The notes: generated by a model from the letters alone, not told the origin. A stretch of 57,339 nucleotides of DNA from Plebeiibacterium sediminum (GCF_026013605.1 NZ_JAPDPJ010000041.1:1-57339), one strand, 5' to 3'; counted from the first letter of the stretch, positions 8,015-18,820 are shown. Made by a program: numbers and translations.

Positions 8015-11000
8015 TTATTTTAAATTCACATTTACACCAAAGGTGAATGTTCTGGGAACCGGATATGCTGAAAAATCAATACCCTGTGTAGTTGAACTTG
8101 GTTGATTTCCATTAAAATCCACTCCAACTTCAGGGTTTCCATATTTATAATTTGTAAAAACAAAAGCTTGTTGTACACTGGCATACACACGCAGGCTCTG
8201 TATAAAACTTGCAATTTTAGAAGGGACGGTATAGCCTAGAGTAATGTTTTTGATAGTAAAATAACTTCCATCTTTTACATACCTAGAATGGAAATCATCC
8301 CGATCGTGAGAAGTGGAACCTGTTGTTTTACCATATAATCCGGCACCTGGATTTTCCTCTGACTGCCATCTATCTTCAACATCTTTCAACACATTAAATA
8401 CGCCATCCAGATTAACCATTCCTTGTTCTAATGCCGCTACAACTTTATTTCCATAGGAGCCCTTAGCAACAATTGACAAATCAAGGTTCTTATATTTAAA
8501 ATTATTTGTAAATCCATAAACAAACTTAGGAAATGGGTTTCCTATTTCTGTCCTGTCGTCATTTTCAGTTACACCTGTTGTTATTACTCCATCACCGTTT
8601 ACATCTTTAAACTTAATTGTTCCTACTTCTGAATCTACCAGCTTTGGAGAGCTGTCAAAATCAGCCTGATTTTTATAAACACCTTCTTGTTTCAATCCAA
8701 AATACTGGCCTATCCTTCCACCAACTTTCGTCCTTGTAGAAACAAATCCCTGCCATACAATTAACTGGTCGCTCAAGGAAGATAATGCCAATACCTTATT
8801 GTCACTAAATGATATATTAAAATTGGAACTCCATTTAAACTTTCCCACTAAATTGTCGGAGTTAATATTAAATTCGTGCCCCCAAAAACGAATCTTACCT
8901 ACGTTACCTGTAAATGAAGAAAAACCTGATTCTATTGGAACTGAAAGAGTATACAATAAATTTGAAGTTTCTTTTTTATAATAATCATAAGTCAAAGCTA
9001 CACGGTCTTTAAAAAATGCAAGATCAACTCCCAGGTCAAATTCCCTGGTTTTTTCCCAACCCAAATCATCATTACCTAAGTTTGTAACCGCACTACCACT
9101 ATAAGTAGTATTATTAAAGGTTGTATTTACATCACCCTCAACTGTACTATATTGGGTATAATTACCAATATTATTATTACCTGTAACACCATAGCTACTT
9201 CTAACTTTCAAAAATGACACCCAATCAAACTTGCTCATAAAAGGCTCCTCACTAACTACCCACCCCACTGCAACAGCAGGAAAGTTCCCCCATTTATTAT
9301 CTTTACCAAAACGCGAAGATCCATCACGCCTGATGCTGGCAGTTACTAAATACTTACTTTTATAATCGTAACTTAACCGGCTAAGATATGACAACATACT
9401 CCACTCCTGAATATCCATTGTTGGATTGTTTTTAACCAAAGCTGCATCTATAGTTTCAACCCTGTCATCAGTAAAATTATATCCACTTATTACACTTTGA
9501 TCATATCGGTACTTTTGAGAAGTAAATCCTGCAAGGATATCTAAATTGTGCCCATTAATTTCTTTAGAATACTCCATGGTATTTTCTGTTAACCATGTCC
9601 AAAAACGTCTGTTAGTTTCTCTAAGGTTGGCAGTAAGCTGACCTGGAGCACTTGCAAATGCCCTTCCTGCTGTTGAGGGTTGAAAATAATGAACTAGTGT
9701 TTGAACTAATTCCACATTGGCCGCAGACTTTAGCTTTAATCCATCTAATACTTCATATTGAATGTATTCATTTGCTATTAAGCGTGTATCTATAGTTTTA
9801 TTTGTTATCTCCTTAATTGACCTAACCCAGTTAGGCGTTGGAAATGAAGTTACACCGGGAGTAGTAACAGTGACAGGATAACTGCCATCTGCATTTTTAT
9901 ACGAAAGGATTGGAGGTGTAAGGGTGGCATTTGACAACAACCCACCGCCGCTAAAAAACTGTCCATCAGTAGATGGAGAATTATCGATATTGTAGGTAGG
10001 TGCAAGGTTTACGCCTATTGTTAGTTTATCATTAAGATCATATTTTACATTTGTTCGCAAAGAAAAACGGGTGTAATCAGAATTGAGCATTACCCCTTTT
10101 TGCTTAAAATATCCCCCTACAACCGAACTACTTAATTTTCCTTTACTTGAACTTATCGTTAAGCTATAATCATTAATAGTACCAGTCCTTAACATAGCAT
10201 CATACCAATCATAACCTTTACCATATTGATCCGGATTCTGATAAGCCTCTGGCACTGATTGTCCCAAATCCTCATAATATTCCTTTTTAAACCGGGCCCA
10301 TTCTGTACCATTCATAACATCCGGCCTTCCCTTATCCGGAACTATTTGAAAACCGGAATAAGCATTAATGGAAATATTCGATTTGCCTGATTTGGCTTTC
10401 TTTGTTGTGATTAAAACTACACCAAATGCAGCTCTGGAACCATACAATGAGGTTGATGCCGCATCTTTAAGTATGGATATTGATTCTATTTCATTGGGAT
10501 TAAGATCTATCACCCCCCAGAAACAGGAAAACCATCTATAACATATAAAGGAGATGAGTTGGTAGATAAAGAAGCTGCTCCACGAATCTGGATATTCAAT
10601 CCCTGCCCGGGTTTCCCTGTTCCCTGTGAAATATTTACACCGGCAAATTTACCCTGTAGCTTTTGCGTAAACTGAGTAACCGGAATATCTGTCAATTCCT
10701 TTGATTTAATGGATTGTAACGAACCCGTGGATTTTCTTTGCGTTGTATTACCGTATGCAATTGCAACAACTTCATCTAGCCCTATGCTCTGATCATCTAA
10801 AACAACATCAATCTGCAATTGGTTTGAAACCATGATCTCTTTTGTTTTCATACCAATAAAAGAGAAAACGATGATTCCATCATTAGGAACTTGAGCTAAA
10901 ACATATTTCCCATCTATATCGGTTATAGTTCCGATACTTGTATTTTTAACAAACACAGATACCCTGGAATAGGTAAATTAGCTTTATCCACCACTATACC

Positions 11001-11162
11001 ACTAATTGTTTTTGTCGCCAAAGAATTCTGACCGTGCAAAGTACTTTGTGTTATTTGCAACAAATTCAGAAGCGCAATAACAAACAGCAACTTTGGGATT
11101 AAATTTAACAGATAATTTTTCTTTTGATTCAAATTTGAACCCATTCTGATTTTTTCATTCAT
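8015..11162 (-). pseudogene. SusC/RagA TonB-dependent transporter, frameshifted twice
   Basis: When joined, the frames give a full ~1,050-residue SusC outer-membrane transporter: signal peptide, carboxypeptidase-like domain (SGIVVDKANLPIPG ... TDIDGKYVL), plug (PLYVIDGFPV; DAASTSLYGSRAAFGVVLITT) and a 22-strand barrel. The reading frame breaks at a CCC run (10962-10964), where one G is missing on the coding strand, and at a six-C run (10513-10518), where one more G would restore the frame. The pieces are 10923-11162, 10510-10956 and 8015-10513. The start is the ATG at 11160-11162, not the TTG three codons upstream. Both breaks fall in G runs in the N-terminal part, so sequencing error and true decay are both possible. 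The barrel shows no further damage, which favours a recent event or an error. Confidence 0.85.
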
Positions 11163-11208
11163 GATTAACAATTTTCTTAATACTATTTTTGACTTTTAAG
11201 GAACACAT

Positions 11209-11216
11209 CAAAATTA
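11209..11216 (-). promoter_or_regulatory. -7 box for the first susC
   Basis: TAATTTTG on the minus strand matches the Bacteroidota -7 consensus TAnnTTTG. It would start transcription near 11200, leaving about a 38-base leader before the ATG at 11162. No good -33 TTTG is seen. Confidence 0.45.
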
Positions 11217-11365
11217 GTTTGAGAAGAGACTAAAGGGGGGATGATATTTTACTTACAAAGAACTCTTTTCTTATTTAACAGATCTTTATTTTACTAATTA
11301 TGGACGGTATTTTATCACCTGAAAAAATCAGGCTATACAGGCTTCATTTTAAGGACAAAAGGATT

Positions 11366-11373
11366 TATCTTTG
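11366..11373 (+). promoter_or_regulatory. -7 box for the first HTCS regulator
   Basis: TATCTTTG matches TAnnTTTG exactly. Transcription would start near 11378-11380, which places the TTG at 11371 inside the promoter and supports the ATG at 11395 as the true start. Confidence 0.5.
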
Positions 11374-11394
11374 TTAAGAACTCAAACAGCACTA

Positions 11395-14300
11395 ATGAAG
11401 GAATTGCATACACCTTTTTATAAGTTCACCAATATTTCAAAATTTACAGGCTTGTACTTGTTCAATATTAAAAAGCTGGTTTTTATCATCATCATTTTAT
11501 TTATAGTTATAGATTCATTTTCACAAAACACAACAACTATTGATAAAATAAATACTTCGCATGGCTTATCGGATAACTACATTCTAAGTATCAATCAGGA
11601 CGAAAATGGTTTTATGTGGTTTGGAACTGAATGGGGACTGAATAGGTTTGACAGTAAAACTTTTAATGTATACAAAGCCAAACCATCCAATAAGTTTACG
11701 GTAAACCACAATGGGACTAATAAGGTTTTGGTGGATACTGTTGATCATTTAATATGGATTGGAACCAAGGGTGGAGGATTAAACGTACTTGATCAGAAAA
11801 CACAAGAATTTTATAAATACCCTACCTCTCCTAATGAGCCCAACAGCACAAAAACATCAGGAATCACTGATTTACAACTCGATAAAAAAGGCAACTTATG
11901 GATTGCAACCTATAATCATGGCATAAAAAAACTCAATAAGAAAAACAACACCATTAGTGACATTAATTTAAGAAACATATCTCTTCCTAAAAATTACAAA
12001 ATCAAGTGCATACTAGACGATCACCAAGGTAATTTATATATTGGACACTGGGGAAATGGGTTTACTGTTCTTTCTACAGAAAAACTAACCACAAAACACT
12101 TTGAATATGATCCAAACACTCCTGATGGGCTTCCAGGTAATGAAGTTATGAGCATTTTTATGGATTCTTTCCATAACCTATGGGTTGGCACACATAATGG
12201 TCTTGCAATTTATGACCCTAAAAAAGATACATTTACCAATTTCCATCATAACCAGGAACATTTAAATGGCTTGTCTGATGATGACATTCATGTAATAAAA
12301 GAAATAGATGAGCAGCTTTGGATAGGAACCTGGAAAGGAGGAATAAATATTCTGGACCTAAAAACGGCTAATTTAGATGATACTAAAAGCGTACACTTCA
12401 AACACATCTTGTCAAATGATTTACCTTCGGGACTATCCTCGCCTTCTATTGAAGATATTTTCCAGGACACGTATGGCAATATTTGGATAGGCACTTCCGG
12501 TGAAGGTATAAATGTAATAAGTCACACAAAACCATACTTTAGCAAACTATCTTATTCGCCAATAAAAGGTTATACAAATAGTCTAAGTGATAAAACTGTA
12601 AATTGCGTAAAAATAGATTCGAACAATAATTTATGGGTTGGACTTGGGAATGGGTATGTTGACCTTTATAAAAAAAATAATACAACAGGGGTTCATAACA
12701 AGTATAAAAGCATTTTTCTCGACAATTATATTCTCTGCTCAATGGAAGACCATGATGGTAACATGTGGTTTGGGAGAAATATGGATGGTATTATATTTTA
12801 TAATCCAAAAACTGAACTCTTAAAAAAAATTGATGTATTTAATAACGAGGAACAAATCGAATATATTAGTTCTCTTTACGAAGATCAAAACCAAAACATT
12901 TGGATTGGAACAAACTATGGCATCATTGTTTATAATTTAAATGATAAATCTATCATCAAATATGATGGAAAAGCCATTGGCCTGGTTGATAATTATATTA
13001 GAGATATTGTACAGGATATCAATGGGAATTTTTGGATCGGGAGTGCAATAAATGGAGTTAGCGTAGTAACTCATGATTTTGAGCTGATTCGGAATTTTAA
13101 CACATCAAATCGCTTGCATTCAGATATTATCAGCCATATCTATGCCGATTCTCAGAATCAGATATGGATATGTACAAATAATGGGATAAGTATCTTTCCC
13201 CATATTAAAGAAAAAGATTATGACTATATCGAATTTATTAATGATAGTAATGGTATTCGCGACAACTACACCCATTCAATAAGCGAAGGCAAAAATGGTG
13301 AAATGTGGATAACAACCAATTCAGGTATCTCCAAATACATTACCAATTCCGGCCGGATAGAAAATTATACCAATAGTGACGGGATCCTTACCGCGACATT
13401 TAAAAATGGAGCGGTTACAAAATCTTCGGATGGGACTATATATTTCGGGTCTCAAAACGGTATTTGCTATTTTAATTCAACCGATAGTATTATTCAAAAA
13501 AAAATGCCTCCGGTTGTAATAACAAACATCGACATATATGACTCTAAAGATGATATTACTATTAAAAAGACCCATCTCCCCAATCATAGGATGAATAAAC
13601 TAAAATATTCACAAAATACAATATCCATTGATTTTAACATTCTTGATTATGGATTAAAAAAACAAGTTGAGTATGCTTTTCTTTTAGAAAGGATGGAAGA
13701 CTATACCTGGCATCAAACTCAAATGCAAAACAATGTCACTTTCCGAAATTTATCGCCAGGAGAATACACATTTATAGTAAAAGCAAAAATTTATAACCAA
13801 TATTGGTCTGATCAGGCAGAGAGCATTTCATTTAAAATCTATCCTCCCTTATGGCTTTCCTGGTGGGCAAAAGTTCTGTATTCTTTTACTTTTATGATTA
13901 TAGCTTTTGGCATTGTGTTTTTTTTCAGACATAAGCTAAAACTTGAAAACCAGTTAATACTTCAAAAACAAAGTAACAGACAAGAACATGAACTTCATAC
14001 CGAAAAAATGCAGTTCTTCACCAATATTACCCATGAACTAAAAACACCCTTAACTCTGATAATTGGTCCACTGGAAGATATATTACAAAACAGTACCGAA
14101 AATAAGAAAAAATTATCCCTTATTCACAAAAATGCCATTCGCCTTCTGCATTTAATCAATCAACTCATGGAGTTCAGAAAAAGCGAAACCAACCATAGAA
14201 AACTGACTGTTACAAAAGATGATATTACTTTTATTTTGCAGGATATAGTATTAAAATTTAAAGATCTAAATAAAAATGAAAAAGTATCAATTGATTTACT

Positions 14301-15492
14301 AATAGAGGATTCTGAAACGGTATATTTTGACAAGGAAGTTGTTTCGATTATTATGGATAATTTAATTTCAAATTCTATAAAAAACACCCAGGAAGGATCT
14401 GTTTTAGTTAAGGTTCGAATTATAAATAAGGTTGAGACAAAGTATCTGGAAATTGAAGTTGCTGATACGGGTTTGGGTATTCCGGAAGAAGATTTAGAGC
14501 ATATTTTCGACAGGTATTACCAGGTTAAAAGAAACAAACAGATTTCCGGCACCGGTATTGGCTTGGCATTGGTTAAAAATCTGGTAAAACTACACAAGGG
14601 CTCCATTTCGATCAAAAGTAAAATAAATCAGGGCACTCATGTTTTTGTTCAATTTATGGTGAATGAATTTTATCCTGAAGCTGAGCATATACAACCTGAT
14701 TATATCCCCAAAGAAACGAATAAGATTTTTACAAAACGCTTATTAATTGTAGAAGATGATGAAGATATTTTGGATTACATCTCTGAAATCTTCAGTGATT
14801 CCTTTGAAATAATTACCGCAGTAAATGGTCAGAATGCTTTTGAATTAGCAAAAAAGGACATCCCCGATATTATTGTTAGCGATGTTATGATGCCCATTAT
14901 GGATGGTATTGAATTGTGTAACGATATTAAAAATAATATACTCACTTCCCATATCCCCATAGTGTTATTAACAGCAAAGGATTCTACCACAGATCAAACT
15001 GAAGGATATTTAATTGGTGCGGATTCATACCTAACCAAACCATTTAGCGCTAGTTTACTTAAATCCAGAATCATAAACCTATTACAAGGCAGAGAAAAAT
15101 TATCAAAATATTACACCTCAAATATTTATAAAACAGATATTATATCAAATTCAATCTCTGATCTGGATGACAGTTTCATAAAAAAAACGATTTCAATTAT
15201 TGAAGAAAATCTAGGGCAGGAAAAAATTAGTGTTTCTTTATTGGCGGGTCAACATAATATGAGCTATTCCTCATTCTCAAGGAAGATAAAAGCTGTAACC
15301 GGCATTACTGCCAACGAATTTGTCAGGGATATTAAATTAAACAACGCTGAACAACTCATATTAACCAAGAAATATTCCATTTCTGAAATTGCTCTACTAA
15401 CAGGTTACAATAGCATGTCCTATTTTAGGGATGCTTTTAAAGAAAAATTTGGGTGTCTGCCTTCTGAATATATCCACAGTATACAAAAGTGA
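11395..15492 (+). CDS. Hybrid two-component system regulator (HTCS), first
   Basis: A single-chain membrane sensor and transcription factor of about 1,365 residues. Order: a signal/anchor segment (LVFIIIILFIVIDSF), a periplasmic double propeller of Reg_prop repeats (recurring GNLWIGT- and NIWIGT-like stretches), a Y_Y_Y domain, a membrane helix (about 840-860), histidine kinase with the H box THELKTPLT near 880, N-box (DNLISNSIKNT), G boxes (DTGLGIP; GTGIGLAL), a receiver domain with phospho-Asp in SDVMMP (about 1163), and an AraC-type HTH (ISEIALLTGY). These regulators bind oligosaccharides in the periplasm and activate the adjacent locus. It is divergent from the first susC, its likely target. 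The start is the ATG at 11395. Confidence 0.93.
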   Translation: MKELHTPFYKFTNISKFTGLYLFNIKKLVFIIIILFIVIDSFSQNTTTIDKINTSHGLSDNYILSINQDENGFMWFGTEWGLNRFDSKTFNVYKAKPSNKFTVNHNGTNKVLVDTVDHLIWIGTKGGGLNVLDQKTQEFYKYPTSPNEPNSTKTSGITDLQLDKKGNLWIATYNHGIKKLNKKNNTISDINLRNISLPKNYKIKCILDDHQGNLYIGHWGNGFTVLSTEKLTTKHFEYDPNTPDGLPGNEVMSIFMDSFHNLWVGTHNGLAIYDPKKDTFTNFHHNQEHLNGLSDDDIHVIKEIDEQLWIGTWKGGINILDLKTANLDDTKSVHFKHILSNDLPSGLSSPSIEDIFQDTYGNIWIGTSGEGINVISHTKPYFSKLSYSPIKGYTNSLSDKTVNCVKIDSNNNLWVGLGNGYVDLYKKNNTTGVHNKYKSIFLDNYILCSMEDHDGNMWFGRNMDGIIFYNPKTELLKKIDVFNNEEQIEYISSLYEDQNQNIWIGTNYGIIVYNLNDKSIIKYDGKAIGLVDNYIRDIVQDINGNFWIGSAINGVSVVTHDFELIRNFNTSNRLHSDIISHIYADSQNQIWICTNNGISIFPHIKEKDYDYIEFINDSNGIRDNYTHSISEGKNGEMWITTNSGISKYITNSGRIENYTNSDGILTATFKNGAVTKSSDGTIYFGSQNGICYFNSTDSIIQKKMPPVVITNIDIYDSKDDITIKKTHLPNHRMNKLKYSQNTISIDFNILDYGLKKQVEYAFLLERMEDYTWHQTQMQNNVTFRNLSPGEYTFIVKAKIYNQYWSDQAESISFKIYPPLWLSWWAKVLYSFTFMIIAFGIVFFFRHKLKLENQLILQKQSNRQEHELHTEKMQFFTNITHELKTPLTLIIGPLEDILQNSTENKKKLSLIHKNAIRLLHLINQLMEFRKSETNHRKLTVTKDDITFILQDIVLKFKDLNKNEKVSIDLLIEDSETVYFDKEVVSIIMDNLISNSIKNTQEGSVLVKVRIINKVETKYLEIEVADTGLGIPEEDLEHIFDRYYQVKRNKQISGTGIGLALVKNLVKLHKGSISIKSKINQGTHVFVQFMVNEFYPEAEHIQPDYIPKETNKIFTKRLLIVEDDEDILDYISEIFSDSFEIITAVNGQNAFELAKKDIPDIIVSDVMMPIMDGIELCNDIKNNILTSHIPIVLLTAKDSTTDQTEGYLIGADSYLTKPFSASLLKSRIINLLQGREKLSKYYTSNIYKTDIISNSISDLDDSFIKKTISIIEENLGQEKISVSLLAGQHNMSYSSFSRKIKAVTGITANEFVRDIKLNNAEQLILTKKYSISEIALLTGYNSMSYFRDAFKEKFGCLPSEYIHSIQK

Positions 15493-15503
15493 TTTTGTAT
15501 ACT
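15478..15503 (+). terminator. Hairpin overlapping the HTCS stop codon
   Basis: AGTATACAAAA (15478-15488) and TTTTGTATACT (15493-15503) form a perfect 11-bp stem with a 4-base loop. The loop holds the stop codon of the HTCS gene. The U-rich 3' arm is compatible with intrinsic termination. Confidence 0.6.
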
Positions 15504-15557
15504 GCGTGATTATTATTCTTAGAAAAACAGCAGGTTATAAACCAATTAAAGAATTTC

Positions 15558-15984
15558 GGTTCTGTCGCATTAATAAGTAAGATGTTTATTCATTTATAAA
15601 TTAAACCTATTATGCAGCTAAACTTTTAAAGATTTGCCAATTAGACAGACCTCTCCCATTAATGACTTGTTTCTTCTGAATTATTCGCATTAATTCAAGT
15701 CCGGTTAAAGTATTTATTGCCGAAGAAAAACTCTTAAAGCCAAGCATGGGATTAGTCCTTCTTTTTATGAATCGGTGGTCCTGTTCTATTCGATTATTAA
15801 GGTATTTGCTACAGCGTTTTTCAATTCGGGTTATTTCACCACAGTTTATATAATCGTCATTGATCTGATCCAAGGCTGCTATATTGGCTCCACTTTTGTC
15901 GATGGTGACTTTCTCTGGAATTCCATTATTAGCGAATGCCTTATAAAAGAATGTCAGTGCAGTTTTATTCTGGAAAAGTCCCAA
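15558..15984 (-). mobile_element. IS6-family element, 3' half, truncated
   Basis: The terminal repeat starts at 15558 (GGTTCTGTCGCAT), close to IS6/IS26 ends. The element runs through the transposase C-terminal half and stops near 15975-15984, where unrelated inverted-repeat DNA begins. It is in the opposite orientation to the matching remnant at 1948-2692, so the two 3' ends face each other and bracket the GH78-SusD-SusC-HTCS block. Confidence 0.8.
15610..15984 (-). pseudogene. IS6-family transposase, C-terminal half only
   Basis: Only 124 residues of an IS6-type DDE transposase (normally ~230-240) remain. Visible parts are VTIDKSGANIAAL, with the second catalytic Asp, and NRIEQDHRFIKRR, with the region of the catalytic Glu, followed by MLGFKSFSSA. 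The N-terminal zinc/HTH part and first catalytic Asp are missing. The apparent ATG at 15982-15984 arises at the junction with foreign sequence. The end (NWQIFKSLAA) is the same as in the remnant near 2000. It cannot be active. Confidence 0.85.
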
Positions 15985-16029
15985 AACCCCAAAAATTATT
16001 CAAAAAAAGACCGTTTTTGAGACTTTTCC
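15972..16029. repeat. 58-bp imperfect inverted repeat at the IS6 break
   Basis: GGAAAAGTC (15972-15980) is mirrored by GACTTTTCC (16021-16029), and the pairing continues inward with CAAAA/TTTTG after one mismatch. It sits exactly where the IS6 transposase is cut off. It may be a small palindromic element inserted there, or a hairpin. Confidence 0.5.
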
Positions 16030-16040
16030 GAGCCGGCTTC

Positions 16041-16120
16041 GGGAGACGTTCGGGTAGCGCTCGGGTTTGTTCGGGTGGTGTTCGGATAAGCATTGGCTAT
16101 GGTACCCGAACACAACCCAA
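16041..16120. repeat. GC-rich iterated TTCGGGT motif (REP-like)
   Basis: GTTCGGGTAGC, GCTCGGGTTT, GTTCGGGTGGT and GTTCGGAT follow each other at 10-11-base steps (16048-16085), and the complement ACCCGAACA appears at 16104-16112. The base composition differs sharply from the AT-rich surroundings. The rest of the gap to 16334 holds no gene that can be supported. The repeat resembles dispersed palindromic repeats; its role is unknown. Confidence 0.45.
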
Positions 16121-16334
16121 AAACATATGCAAAATTATCCCAACTACACCGAGGTTGCTTCATAACTAATACGGATAGTTCCTGCTTAAAACTCTTGCTT
16201 TAACAAGTATTTTTTAAAATGCCCCCCTTGCTTTTTCGATTTAACCCATATATGGAAATGAACTTTCTTTAATTTTATCATGTATTTAAAAAATATATAT
16301 GATCGTGTGGTTAACACATTGAAATTTTTAAAAA

Positions 16335-18809
16335 ATGAAGAATCTAATTTATTTTACGGGACTTATCATCACCCTGATGTCTTGTTCAAAAGGTGATAGT
16401 AAAAAAGCGAATCTGCTGAAATTATGGTATTCAAAACCTGCTACTGCATGGGAAGAAGCCTTGCCACTTGGCAATGGACGTTTAGGGGCAATGGTTTTTG
16501 GTACTGTTGAAAAAGAACACCTGCAATTGAACGAAGAAACTGTATGGGCAGGAGAACCCGGAAATAACCTACCCAAAGGTTTTAAGGATGTTTTACCCCA
16601 GGTTAGAGAACTTGTATTTGCTGGAAAGTATAAAGAAGCTGAAGAGTTAACAATGACAGTAACTCCCCGACATGCCCCGGAATGGAATAACTATGGCATG
16701 CCATACCAAACTGTAGGAGATTTATTTATTGAATTTCCGCATCAACAAAATTACAGCAATTATTATAGAGAGTTGGATATAAGCAATGCTTTAAGCAAAA
16801 CTTCGTACGAAGTAGATGGGACAACATTTAATCGTGAATATTTCATTTCTGCGCCGGATCAGGTTATGGTTGTTCGCTTAACCGCTAGTAAAAAGGGGCA
16901 AATTTCCTGTACCCTCAAAATGGATTCCCCACATTCTCAACATAAAGTATCTACTTTAAATAAGCAATTGATTTTAACAGGAAACGGAGAAAATGTAAAG
17001 AACAAAAAAGGGAAAATTCGTTTTCACACTTCTGTAAAACCGGTTCTTTCCGGTGGTGAACTGATACAGGGAGCAGACCACTTAGATATCAAAAATGCTG
17101 ACACTGTTACTGTTTTTGTATCTATTGGAACAAATTTTAAAAACTACAAGGATATTAGTAACGATGAAACAAAAGCTTCTGAAGGGTATTTAGCAAATGC
17201 TATTAATGAGCCATACGGAGCGCTAAAAAGCAACCATATTAAGGATTACAAACAATACTTTGATAAAGTGGAGCTTGACCTTGGAATAACCGACTCCATA
17301 AAAAACCCGATAGATCAGCGAATTGTAGATTTTAACAAAGGCTATGATCCTCAGTTGGTTTCACTTTACTTCCAGTTTGGGCGTTATTTATTAATATCAT
17401 CTTCCCGTCCGGGTACACAACCTGCCAATCTCCAAGGCATCTGGAATTGCAAGAACAACCCTCCCTGGGATAGTAAATATACTGTAAACATTAACACTGA
17501 AATGAATTACTGGCCAGCGGAAGTGACTAATTTATCAGAGATGCACAAACCCTTGTTTTCAATGTTAAAGGATTTGTCAATTATTGGACAGGAAACAGCG
17601 AAAGAAATGTATGGAGCCAGGGGCTGGGCTATGCATCACAATACGGATATATGGCGAATTACCGGACCAGTAGATGGTGCCTTTTATGGTATGTGGCCAA
17701 TGGGAGGAGCTTGGTTAACCCAGCATTTGTGGTATCATTATTTATATTCAGGTGACAAATTATTTTTAAGGGAAATTTACCCAATATTAAAAGGAGCTGC
17801 ATTGTATTACGTTGATGTTTTACAGCAAGAACCCGAAAATGGATGGATGGTGGTGTCCCCTTGTATGTCACCGGAAAACAAACATCCGCACCAAACCTCA
17901 ATGGCTGCAGGAAACACTATGGATAACCAGTTAGTTTTTGATGTTTTTTCGAATTTGATGTCAGCTTCTGATATATTAGATACAGATAAGGATTTTGCCA
18001 GGGAAGTAAAAGTAATGTTTGATAAATTACCCCCCATGCAGATTGGAAAGCATAGCCAATTGCAAGAGTGGCTTCAGGATTGGGACCGAACAAACGATCA
18101 CCACCGCCATGTATCTCATTTGTATGGATTATTCCCGGGAAGCCAGATTTCACCATTCTCCAATCCTGAATTATTCCAGGCAGCAAAAAATTCACTGATA
18201 TACCGGGGCGACAAATCTACAGGATGGTCAATGGGGTGGAAAGTAAATTTGTGGGCCAGGTTGCTGGATGGAAACAAAGCGTTCAAACTCATAAAAGATC
18301 AGCTATCGCCGGCTCCAATTGAAAAAAAAGGGGAGCATGGTGGCACCTACCCTAATTTGTTTGATGCCCATCCCCCATTCCAAATTGATGGAAATTTTGG
18401 ATGTACTTCTGGTATTGCTGAGATGTTGTTACAATCATACGATGGCGATATTTATTTACTTCCTGCATTACCCAAGGAATGGAAAAAAGGTTCTGTAAAG
18501 GGATTAAAAACCATTGGGGGCTTTACTATTGATATGGTATGGGACGACTGGCAGGTGAAGCAGCTTGTTGTACATTCCTCTGTTGGCGGAAATTGCAGAC
18601 TCAGAACAATGAATAATTTAAAAGGAGACGTAACTCTAAATAAGGTAAAGGATGGAATGGAAAATCCTAATCCTTTGTTTACAAAAACAAAAATAAAGAC
18701 CCCAATTATAAGCAAAAAAGCCTCTGTTCAATCTTTAGAATTACCAAAAACAAACTTGTTTGAATTTGATTCAGAGAATGGCAAAAACTATTTATTTAAG
18801 GCGTTATAA
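16335..18809 (+). CDS. GH95 alpha-L-fucosidase / alpha-L-galactosidase (lipoprotein)
   Basis: This 824-residue enzyme of glycoside hydrolase family 95 removes alpha-linked L-fucose, or in pectin loci L-galactose, from side chains. The lipobox is LMSC (lipid Cys17), followed by Ser-Lys-Gly and not an acidic run, so it is probably periplasmic. Family motifs: [14 protein letters not shown] near residue 45, [12 protein letters not shown] near 385 (active-site Asn pair in B. bifidum AfcA), QLQEWLQDWDR near 575 (general-acid Glu), and [13 protein letters not shown] near 685. It is monocistronic, with a perfect hairpin after it. A second GH95 gene lies at 49.3 kb. Specificity cannot be told from sequence alone. 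Confidence 0.92.
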   Translation: MKNLIYFTGLIITLMSCSKGDSKKANLLKLWYSKPATAWEEALPLGNGRLGAMVFGTVEKEHLQLNEETVWAGEPGNNLPKGFKDVLPQVRELVFAGKYKEAEELTMTVTPRHAPEWNNYGMPYQTVGDLFIEFPHQQNYSNYYRELDISNALSKTSYEVDGTTFNREYFISAPDQVMVVRLTASKKGQISCTLKMDSPHSQHKVSTLNKQLILTGNGENVKNKKGKIRFHTSVKPVLSGGELIQGADHLDIKNADTVTVFVSIGTNFKNYKDISNDETKASEGYLANAINEPYGALKSNHIKDYKQYFDKVELDLGITDSIKNPIDQRIVDFNKGYDPQLVSLYFQFGRYLLISSSRPGTQPANLQGIWNCKNNPPWDSKYTVNINTEMNYWPAEVTNLSEMHKPLFSMLKDLSIIGQETAKEMYGARGWAMHHNTDIWRITGPVDGAFYGMWPMGGAWLTQHLWYHYLYSGDKLFLREIYPILKGAALYYVDVLQQEPENGWMVVSPCMSPENKHPHQTSMAAGNTMDNQLVFDVFSNLMSASDILDTDKDFAREVKVMFDKLPPMQIGKHSQLQEWLQDWDRTNDHHRHVSHLYGLFPGSQISPFSNPELFQAAKNSLIYRGDKSTGWSMGWKVNLWARLLDGNKAFKLIKDQLSPAPIEKKGEHGGTYPNLFDAHPPFQIDGNFGCTSGIAEMLLQSYDGDIYLLPALPKEWKKGSVKGLKTIGGFTIDMVWDDWQVKQLVVHSSVGGNCRLRTMNNLKGDVTLNKVKDGMENPNPLFTKTKIKTPIISKKASVQSLELPKTNLFEFDSENGKNYLFKAL

Positions 18810-18820
18810 GGCTAAAGGCA

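Noticed and set aside
10513-10518. Phase variation of susC by the G tract
   Set aside because: A six-base tract is short for slippage switching and there is a second break elsewhere; error or decay is more likely without read evidence.
11371-11394. TTG start for the first HTCS gene
   Set aside because: It lies inside the TATCTTTG promoter box; the ATG at 11395 leads into the same membrane anchor.
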